Origin: Pseudomonadota bacterium
GTDB lineage: Bacteria > Pseudomonadota > Gammaproteobacteria > Burkholderiales > Burkholderiaceae_C
DNA length: 5,550 nt
NCBI GenBank assembly: GCA_023394015.1
Contig: JAEXBL010000434.1
Location: 1-5,550 of the forward strand
Reading direction: 5' to 3'
Of the stretch, positions 1 to 5,272 are shown in pieces (positions within the stretch are counted from its first letter, which is position 1; each line of letters begins with the position of its first letter). The notes beneath the pieces were generated by a model, which ran no database searches, was not told where the DNA came from, and worked only from the letters and a program-made list of their open reading frames with translations. The position numbers were made by a program, and so were the translations under genes.

Positions 1-393
1 TCCCCCGCCTACCTGGCCGCGCGCGGAACGCCGCGGGGGCCCGCCGACCTGGAACGCCACGACGGCATCGGCCTGCGCCTCGGCGCGGGCCAGGCGGCGC
101 CCTGGCTGCTGCGGCGCGGGGACGAACGGTGCCGGGTGGCCGCCGCCCAACGCTACGGCGCCAACGACGCCTGCATGGCCAGGCAGTTGGCCGCGCTGGG
201 CGCTGGCATCGCGGCGCTGGGCGTCGGAGCCGGCGGACTGGAACGCGTGCTGCCGGAATGGAGCCTCGAACCGGTCGCCGTGTATGCCGTCACCGAGACC
301 CGTCTGCTGCCGGCCAAGACCCGTCGCTTCATCGATTTCCTGGCGCAGCGCCTGGATCCCCTCTCGCCTGCCTGGGACACGGCGCAGGCATAG
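1..393 (+). CDS. LysR-type transcriptional regulator, C-terminal fragment
   Basis: Partial gene: the reading frame is open from base 1 and stops at TAG 391-393, giving the last 130 residues of what is usually a protein of about 300. The visible part is the effector-binding domain; the N-terminal helix-turn-helix lies outside the window. Features typical of the family are the opening SPAYLAARGTPRGPADL (after the family's usual 'SPaYLarrG-P--p-DL' motif), a glycine-rich stretch about two thirds along (GAGIAALGVGAGGLERVLPEW, visible residues 67-87) that matches the 'G-GIa-lP---v---l--G-Lv-vLp-w' region, and a closing segment with KTRRFIDFLAQRL. Such proteins bind a small-molecule co-inducer and regulate genes that are often divergent and upstream, here out of view. 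It is on the same strand as the downstream operon but separated by a 133-nt gap with a terminator-like hairpin, so it is probably not co-transcribed with it. The family call is firm; the target and ligand are unknown. Confidence 0.88.
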   Translation, partial: SPAYLAARGTPRGPADLERHDGIGLRLGAGQAAPWLLRRGDERCRVAAAQRYGANDACMARQLAALGAGIAALGVGAGGLERVLPEWSLEPVAVYAVTETRLLPAKTRRFIDFLAQRLDPLSPAWDTAQA

Positions 394-417
394 CCGGGCG
401 TCACAATATTGCATCCC

Positions 418-440
418 GAGGGGGTGATACGCCCCCTTTT
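418..440 (+). terminator. Small rho-independent terminator-like hairpin after the LysR gene
   Basis: A419-G424 (AGGGGG) can pair with C432-T437 (CCCCCT) around a 7-nt loop, and the stem is followed by T437-T440. It begins 25 nt after the LysR stop codon. The stem is short (six pairs, with a possible extra G-T pair at the base) and the T tract is only four bases, so it may be weak. Its position supports separating the regulator from the operon that follows. Confidence 0.5.
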
Positions 441-526
441 ACCCGCCGGACGTTCTTTGCGGCCCGCCTGGGGGCCCTTCGCCTGCCTTCCACCGTGTAA
501 ACTCCCCCCTTTTTGACTCTGGTGGT

Positions 527-1306
527 ATGTTGCAAGCCCCACAGCGCACAGGTTTAAGCGGCCCGACGCTCATTCGCTTGCTGACTCGCCTGACGGATGT
601 CGATGTTCCGGAATCCAGGCAATCGCTCTCGGACCATCTGAGCCAATGGCTCGGCTGGACGGACGCGATCGCCTTATCCGCGGCGCTCAATACCAAGCCG
701 CCGGTAATCGCGCCGGGCGCGCGCATGTTCAGCAGCGCCGAGGAACGCGAGTGCGAGCGGGTCCGGACCACCCTGGCCGACGCCATCGCCAGCGATACCG
801 CCGCCACGGTCGCCAGGCGGCCCGTGCCGGGACAGGCGCCGCCGGCGAAAAAGCTGGCGGCCCTGGCCGAGGCCGAAGCCGACTACGCGAATTTCCGCCA
901 ACGCTATCTATCGTTGCAGCACACGATGGAAACCAGCGTGGGCAATCTGCGCAGCCGGCTGCGCGGCATGGTCGCGGCCCGCAACGGCGAGTGGACGCGG
1001 CTCGCGGTCGTGGACGCCATCATGGACCGCGCCCTGCTGCCCAAGGAGCGCGCCCTGCTGGGCGCCATCCCGAAGCTGCTGCAGGGCCATTTCGAGCGCC
1101 TGCGCCAGGCGGAGGCGGCAGTCTTGGCGGAGGCCGGCGAGCACGTCGCGGCCGACGAGGCCGAAGGCGCCGCCGCGCCCCCGCCGATCGCGTCCGGCGC
1201 ATGGCTGGATACGTTCCGCAAGGATATGCGGAGCGTCCTGCTTGCCGAATTGGACGTTCGTTTACAACCGGTCGAAGGGCTGCTTGCCGCCCTTCGCTCC
1301 AGCTAG
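527..1306 (+). CDS. DUF3348 family protein, first gene of the motor operon
   Basis: 259-residue soluble protein with no signal peptide or membrane helix. I recognise it as DUF3348, a Burkholderiales family of unknown function usually found beside DUF802 genes; this comes from memory of the family. Visible parts: an N-terminal block (about 7-55) with RTGLSGPTLIRLLTRL and WLGWTDAIALSAAL; a charged, helical middle (about 106-200) likely to form a coiled coil; a low-complexity Ala/Glu/Pro linker (about 201-222); and a C-terminal amphipathic block (about 226-257) with WLDTFRKDMRSVLLAELDVR, which is the family's most recognisable segment. The ATG at 527 is the only sensible start: the conserved N-terminal block starts a few residues later, and no upstream in-frame start exists close by. 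There is no clear Shine-Dalgarno sequence, only GGTGG one base before the ATG. It lies 22 nt ahead of the channel gene, so it is probably co-transcribed and may act on the same complex. No catalytic motif is visible, which suggests an adaptor, regulator or structural role (inference). Confidence 0.85.
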   Translation: MLQAPQRTGLSGPTLIRLLTRLTDVDVPESRQSLSDHLSQWLGWTDAIALSAALNTKPPVIAPGARMFSSAEERECERVRTTLADAIASDTAATVARRPVPGQAPPAKKLAALAEAEADYANFRQRYLSLQHTMETSVGNLRSRLRGMVAARNGEWTRLAVVDAIMDRALLPKERALLGAIPKLLQGHFERLRQAEAAVLAEAGEHVAADEAEGAAAPPPIASGAWLDTFRKDMRSVLLAELDVRLQPVEGLLAALRSS

Positions 1307-1318
1307 GTCTGTTCACAT

Positions 1319-1328
1319 TAAGGACACT
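1319..1328 (+). promoter_or_regulatory. Ribosome binding site that fixes the start of the channel gene
   Basis: AAGGA at 1320-1324 sits four bases before the ATG at 1329. A TTG at 1242 in the same frame would add 29 residues, but it would overlap the DUF3348 gene by 65 nt, lacks a comparable site and would put a hydrophilic extension in front of the first membrane helix. The 1329 start is therefore preferred. Confidence 0.7.
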
Positions 1329-4300
1329 ATGTCCCGATACCTGATCAATTTCGTTGTTTTCATGGCTGGCCTGGCCGTCGCGGGCTGGATCGGCCTGGGC
1401 TATGCCGGCACCAATCCGCTGGCGCTGGCCGTGACCCTGCTGATCGGCGTCTGCTACCTCACGGGCGCGTTCGAACTGTGGCGCTATCAGCAGGCGACGT
1501 CCTCGCTGACCCGCGCCCTGTCCGGGCTGTCCGAGCCGCCGGGCAATCTGGGCACCTGGCTGGACCAGCTTGCCCCCAGCCTGCGCAACGCGGCCCGCCT
1601 GCGCATCGAAGGCGAGCGGGCGGGACTGCCCGGTCCGGCGCTTACTCCGTATCTCGTGGGCCTGCTGGTGCTGCTGGGCATGCTGGGCACCTTCCTGGGC
1701 ATGGTGGTCACGCTGCGCGGCACCGGCCTGGCGCTGGAAAGCGCCACCGACCTGGCCGCCATCCGGGCGTCTCTGGCCGCGCCCGTCAAGGGCCTGGGCT
1801 TCGCGTTCGGCACCTCGATCGCGGGCGTCGCCACCTCCGCGATGCTGGGGCTGCTGGCCGCGCTGTGCCGCCGCGACCGCGTGCGGGCGGCCCAATGGCT
1901 CGACACCAAGGCCGCCACCACCCTGCGCGTGTATTCGCAGGGCTACCAGCGCGAGGAATCCTTCAAGCTGCTCCAGCGGCAGGCCGAAGTCATGCAGCGC
2001 CAGGCCGACGCCATGCCCGCCCTGGTCGACAAACTGCAAACGATGATGGACGGCATGGCCCGCCAGAACCAGTCGCTGAGCGACCGGCAGCTGGCCAGCC
2101 AGGACGCGTTCCAGGGCAAGGCCGAGGCCGCGTATGCCCGCCTGGCGTCCGTCATGGAGCAGTCCATGAAGGACGGGGTGGCGCAAAGCGCGCGCTCCGC
2201 CGGCGAGGCGTTGCAGCCCGTGGTGGAAGCAACGATGGCAAGCCTGTCGCGCGAGACGGCCTCCCTGCAGGACACCGTGACGCAGGCCGTGCAGCGGCAA
2301 TTGGACGGCCTGACCGCCGGCCTCCAGGCCTCGACCGCCAACGTGGCCGACATCTGGAACCAGGCCCTGGCCGGGCAGCAACGCGCCAGCGAAGCGCTGG
2401 CCCAGGACCTGCGCGCGTCGCTGGATCATTTCGCCCAGACCTTCGAGCAGCGCTCGGCCGCCCTGCTGGACCACGTCTCCGCCCGCCTGGAGGCCTCCTC
2501 GGGCTCGATGTCCGAGGCGTGGACCCATGCCCTGTCGCGTCAGGAGCAGGCCAGCGAAAAGCTGGCCGGCGACAACCTGCAGGCGTTGACGGCCGCGGCC
2601 GCGAGTTTCGAGCAGCACTCGGCCTCCCTGCTGCGCACCCTGAACCAATCGCATGCCGCCCTGCAATCCGAATTGGCTTCGCGCGACCAGCAACGCCTGG
2701 CGGCGTGGACCGAGACGCTGGGCGCCATGGGCGCAACGCTGCGCCAGGAATGGCAACAGGCCGGCGCCCAGGCCGCCGACCGCCAGCAAGCCATCGCCGA
2801 GACCCTGGCCCAGACGGTGCGCGACATCACCTCGCAGGCGGCCGTGCAGGCCAGCCTGCTGGAAGGCGTGTCGGCCCGCATGGAAGCCGCGGCCAACGGC
2901 GTTTCGCAGCAATGGGCCGACGCCCTCTCCCGCCAGGAAGCCGCAAGCGCCAAGCTCGCCGGCGACAACCAGCAGGCCCTGGCCGCCGCCGCCGCCACCT
3001 TCGAACAGCATTCCGCCTCGTTGCTGCGCGCGCTGGACGAATCGCACGCGGACCTGCAGGCCACGCTCGCCTCGCGCGACCAGGAACGCCTGGCCGCATG
3101 GAGCGGCACGCTCGCCGCGATGACCGCCGCGCTGGGCCAGCAATGGGAACAGGCCGGCGAACACACCGTTGCCCGCCAGCACCAAATCACCGAGTCGCTG
3201 GCCCAGGCGGTGCGCGACGTCACCTCCCGGACGGAGTCCCAGGCCGCGTTGCTGGAAGGCGTGGCCGCGCGCATGGAAACGGCCGCCGCCGGCGTCACGC
3301 AGGCCTGGACCGAGGCCCAAGCCCGCCAGGAACAGGTCAGCGCCAAGCTGGCCGGCGACAACCAGCAGGCGCTGGAAGCCGCCGCGTCGGCTTTCGAGCA
3401 GCACGCGGCGGCCCTGCTGGGCACGCTGGACCAATCGCACGCGCAGCTGCAGCAGGCGCTGGCTTCGCGCGACGAGGAACGTCTCGCCGCCTGGACCGGC
3501 ACGCTCGCCACGATGGCGGCCCGGCTCGGCCAGGAATGGGAACAGGCGGGCACGCAGGCCGCCATCCGCCAACTGGAAATCAGCGACACGCTGTCCCAGA
3601 CCGCGCGCGACCTCACCGCGCAGTCGCAGGCCCAGGCCAGCGTGCTGGAAAGCGTTTCCAGCCGACTGGAAGCCGCGGCCGACAGGGTCACGCAGGCCTG
3701 GACCGAAGCGCAGTCGCGCCAGGAGCGGGTCGGCGAACAATTGGCCGACGGCAACCGGCAGGCGCTGGAAACCGCCGCAGCCGCTTTCGGAGAGCATTCC
3801 GCCGCGCTGCTGCGCACGCTGGAGCAATCGCATTCCGACCTGCGGGCGGCCCTGGCCGCCGGCGACGAGGCCCGCCTGGCCGCCTGGACCGGCAAGCTCG
3901 GCGAAATGGCCGACGCCCTGCGCGCCGAATGGGAACAGGCGGGCGCCAGCACCGCCAGCCAGCAGCAGCAGATCTGCGACGCGCTGGCGCTGACCGCGCA
4001 GGACATCGCGTCCCAGACGCAGGCGCACGCCAGCGAGACCATCGCCGAAATCGGCCGCCTGGTGCAGGCCGCCTCCGAAGCGCCGCGCGCGGCCGCCGAA
4101 GTCATCGGGGAACTGCGCCAGAAGCTGTCCGACAGCATGGCGCGCGACAACGACATGCTGGAAGAGCGCGGCCGCCTGCTCGAAACGCTGGGCACCTTGC
4201 TGGACGCCGTCAACCACACGGCCGCCGAGCAGCGCTCGGCCGTGGACGCGCTGGTCTCGTCGTCGGCCGGCCTGCTGGATCGCGTGGGCGCCCAGTTCAC

Positions 4301-4625
4301 CGGCCTGGTCGAAAGCGAGACCGGCAAGCTGGCCGAGGTGGCCGCGCAGGTCGCCAGCGGCGCGGTCGAGGTCGCCAGCCTGGGCGAATCGTTCGGCGCC
4401 GCGGTGCAGCTCTTCGGCGAGTCCAACGACAAGCTGGTGGCGCACCTGCAGCGCATCGAAGCCGCGCTGGACAAGTCCATCGCGCGCGGCGACGAGCAAC
4501 TGGCCTACTACGTCGCGCAGGCGCGTGAAGTCGTGGACCTGAGCGTGATGTCGCAGAAGCAGATCGTCGAAAACCTGCAGCAGCTGGCCAGCCAGCGCGC
4601 AACGGCCGGAGCGGAAGCCGCATGA
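1329..4625 (+). CDS. MotA/TolQ/ExbB-type (ZorA-like) channel protein with giant DUF802 repeat tail
   Basis: 1098-residue inner-membrane protein. The N-terminus has four likely membrane helices: about 7-27, 30-48, 108-128 and 153-180. The last two match the MotA/TolQ/ExbB channel fold: PYLVGLLVLLGMLGTFLGMV (108-127) resembles the 'G-lGTv-G' helix, and PVKGLGFAFGTSIAGVATSA (152-171) resembles the 'i--aL-ta--GL--aip' helix. The loop between helices 2 and 3 is only about 60 residues, shorter than the rotor-contacting loop of flagellar MotA. From about residue 185 to the end the protein is hydrophilic, Ala/Gln/Glu-rich and predicted helical: about 910 residues without a membrane segment, so presumably cytoplasmic. 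The tail holds a 55-residue partial repeat (about 343-397), four 131-residue repeats (379-902) and a non-repeated end (903-1098). The tail belongs to what I recall as DUF802, a repeat family described only in hypothetical proteins. The stop overlaps the start of the MotB-like gene (ATGA), as expected for two subunits of one motor. The overall architecture is that of ZorA from Zorya defence systems. The channel assignment is strong; the cellular role is unknown. Confidence 0.87.
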   Translation: MSRYLINFVVFMAGLAVAGWIGLGYAGTNPLALAVTLLIGVCYLTGAFELWRYQQATSSLTRALSGLSEPPGNLGTWLDQLAPSLRNAARLRIEGERAGLPGPALTPYLVGLLVLLGMLGTFLGMVVTLRGTGLALESATDLAAIRASLAAPVKGLGFAFGTSIAGVATSAMLGLLAALCRRDRVRAAQWLDTKAATTLRVYSQGYQREESFKLLQRQAEVMQRQADAMPALVDKLQTMMDGMARQNQSLSDRQLASQDAFQGKAEAAYARLASVMEQSMKDGVAQSARSAGEALQPVVEATMASLSRETASLQDTVTQAVQRQLDGLTAGLQASTANVADIWNQALAGQQRASEALAQDLRASLDHFAQTFEQRSAALLDHVSARLEASSGSMSEAWTHALSRQEQASEKLAGDNLQALTAAAASFEQHSASLLRTLNQSHAALQSELASRDQQRLAAWTETLGAMGATLRQEWQQAGAQAADRQQAIAETLAQTVRDITSQAAVQASLLEGVSARMEAAANGVSQQWADALSRQEAASAKLAGDNQQALAAAAATFEQHSASLLRALDESHADLQATLASRDQERLAAWSGTLAAMTAALGQQWEQAGEHTVARQHQITESLAQAVRDVTSRTESQAALLEGVAARMETAAAGVTQAWTEAQARQEQVSAKLAGDNQQALEAAASAFEQHAAALLGTLDQSHAQLQQALASRDEERLAAWTGTLATMAARLGQEWEQAGTQAAIRQLEISDTLSQTARDLTAQSQAQASVLESVSSRLEAAADRVTQAWTEAQSRQERVGEQLADGNRQALETAAAAFGEHSAALLRTLEQSHSDLRAALAAGDEARLAAWTGKLGEMADALRAEWEQAGASTASQQQQICDALALTAQDIASQTQAHASETIAEIGRLVQAASEAPRAAAEVIGELRQKLSDSMARDNDMLEERGRLLETLGTLLDAVNHTAAEQRSAVDALVSSSAGLLDRVGAQFTGLVESETGKLAEVAAQVASGAVEVASLGESFGAAVQLFGESNDKLVAHLQRIEAALDKSIARGDEQLAYYVAQAREVVDLSVMSQKQIVENLQQLASQRATAGAEAA
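2355..2519 (+). repeat. 55-residue partial copy ahead of the tandem repeat array
   Basis: Encodes residues 343-397 of the channel protein. Starting at Trp343 it matches the start of the segment from Trp398: ALAGQQRASEALAQD against ALSRQEQASEKLAGD, then TFEQRSAALL against SFEQHSASLL, with Phe372 and Phe427 each 29 residues after their Trp. The distance to the next conserved Trp is 55 residues here but 62 in the full repeats, exactly one heptad shorter. The end of this partial copy overlaps the first full unit as I have phased it. Confidence 0.7.
2463..4034 (+). repeat. Four tandem 393-bp (131-residue) coding repeats
   Basis: Units are 2463-2855, 2856-3248, 3249-3641 and 3642-4034, encoding residues 379-509, 510-640, 641-771 and 772-902. 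The period is exactly 131 residues with no insertion or deletion: Phe of the FEQH/GEH motif is at 427, 558, 689 and 820; the Trp of the E/Q-W-x-Q-A-G motif is at 475, 606, 737 and 868; the LAAW Trp is at 460, 591, 722 and 853; the first Trp of each set is at 398, 529, 660 and 791. By hand count, units 2 and 3 share 83 of 131 residues. Identical 20-nt stretches occur at the same phase, for example 2958-2977 and 3351-3370. Conserved landmarks in order are L-E-x-V-S-A-R-x-E, a Trp, RQE, KLAGDN-QAL, FEQHSASLL, SH-LQ-LASRD-RLAAW, and EWEQAG. The next 131 residues lose all the Trp positions and do not form a fifth unit. Confidence 0.92.
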
Positions 4626-5272
4626 GCGAGGACATCGACGGCGGCGTGGAGCCGACAGTCCCGGCCTGGGCCGTCTTCGGCGACCTGATGTCGGTGCTGC
4701 TGGGCGCTTTCGTCCTGATCCTGGTCAGCGTCGTCGCCGTGCAGCTTCAGCTGTCGAATCAGCTCGAGGAAGAGGTCAGGCAGCGCCAGGCCGAAACGCA
4801 GCGCCGCGAGACGCTCGAACAGGCGCTGGCCGGCCCGCTGGCGGCCGGCCGCGTGACGCTGATCGACGGCCGCATCGGCATCAGCGGCAGCGTGCTGTTC
4901 GCCCTGAACTCCGACCAATTGCAGCCCGAGGGCCGCGAGGTCCTGAAGACGCTGATCGAACCGCTGGCCGCCTACCTGAAGACGCACAACGAGATCCTGA
5001 TGGTCAGCGGCTACACCGACGACCAGCAGGTGCGCGAAGGCAACCGCCGCTTCGCGGACAACTGGGATCTTTCGGCCCAGCGCGCCCTGACGGTGACGCG
5101 CGCGCTGATCGACGAGGGGGTGCCCTCTTCCTCCGTGTTCGCCGCCGCCTTCGGCTCCGAGCAGCCCGTGGCCTCGAACGCCGACGAGGAAGGCCGCGCC
5201 AAGAACCGCCGGGTCGAGATCACGCCCATCCCCCGGCCCTCCAGCAACCCGGGACAGCCCAGTGAGCAGTGA
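4622..5272 (+). CDS. MotB/ZorB-like OmpA-family peptidoglycan-anchored motor subunit
   Basis: 216 residues. A short cytoplasmic N-terminus leads into one membrane helix (about 16-41) with PAWAVFGDLMSVLLGAF. Asp21 sits where MotB and ZorB carry the proton-binding aspartate (the 'W-xx-F-x-D-L/F-M' pattern). A charged helix follows (about 44-70), which could be a plug or linker. The OmpA-like domain spans about 77-203: VLFALNSDQL (91-100), SGYTDDQQV (129-137) with Asp133, NWDLSAQRAL (147-156) with Arg154, and NRRVEI (195-200). Asp133 and Arg154 match the peptidoglycan-contacting Asp and Arg of OmpA-family domains, and the NWDLSAQRA segment with the preceding insertion is of MotB type rather than porin type. 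The domain should therefore bind peptidoglycan in the periplasm while the helix forms the ion path with the channel protein. The ATG overlaps the upstream stop by 4 nt, with GGAAG at 4613-4617, indicating coupled translation. All expected key residues are present. It is not a flagellar MotB by context: no flagellar or chemotaxis genes are visible. Confidence 0.9.
   Translation: MSEDIDGGVEPTVPAWAVFGDLMSVLLGAFVLILVSVVAVQLQLSNQLEEEVRQRQAETQRRETLEQALAGPLAAGRVTLIDGRIGISGSVLFALNSDQLQPEGREVLKTLIEPLAAYLKTHNEILMVSGYTDDQQVREGNRRFADNWDLSAQRALTVTRALIDEGVPSSSVFAAAFGSEQPVASNADEEGRAKNRRVEITPIPRPSSNPGQPSEQ

Noticed and set aside
504..514. Poly-C/poly-T tract as a phase-variation switch, as known for Bordetella fimbrial promoters.
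   Set aside because: Only six C residues, too short for frequent slippage, and no promoter is clearly positioned around it.
520..535. Sigma-54-like TGG...TTGCA pattern around the DUF3348 start.
   Set aside because: The GG-to-GC spacing is one base short of the required spacing, and the element would place the transcription start inside the coding region.
1242..1328. Upstream TTG start (1242) for the channel protein.
   Set aside because: It would overlap the DUF3348 gene by 65 nt and adds a hydrophilic leader ahead of the first membrane helix. The ATG at 1329 has AAGGA four bases upstream.
1020..4499. A 1159-codon open frame on the minus strand, antisense to the channel gene.
   Set aside because: Its translation is Gly/Arg/Gln-rich low complexity and mirrors the repeats of the + strand. 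High-GC codon bias together with tandem repeats suppresses stops on the opposite strand. The + strand frame has recognisable membrane helices and domains.
1478..4528. A 1016-codon open frame in another + strand frame within the channel gene.
   Set aside because: Arg/Gly/Pro/Ala-rich product with no domain, no ribosome binding site, and full overlap with the real gene; it is a composition artefact.
1329..4625. Chemoreceptor, phage tape-measure or apolipoprotein-like reading of the long helical protein.
   Set aside because: There is no methyl-accepting hairpin signature and no phage neighbours. The N-terminal MotA/ExbB channel plus the adjacent MotB-like gene explain the protein better.
4622..5272. 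Flagellar stator gene motB.
   Set aside because: The partner lacks the MotA rotor-contact loop, and no flagellar or chemotaxis genes are present in the window.
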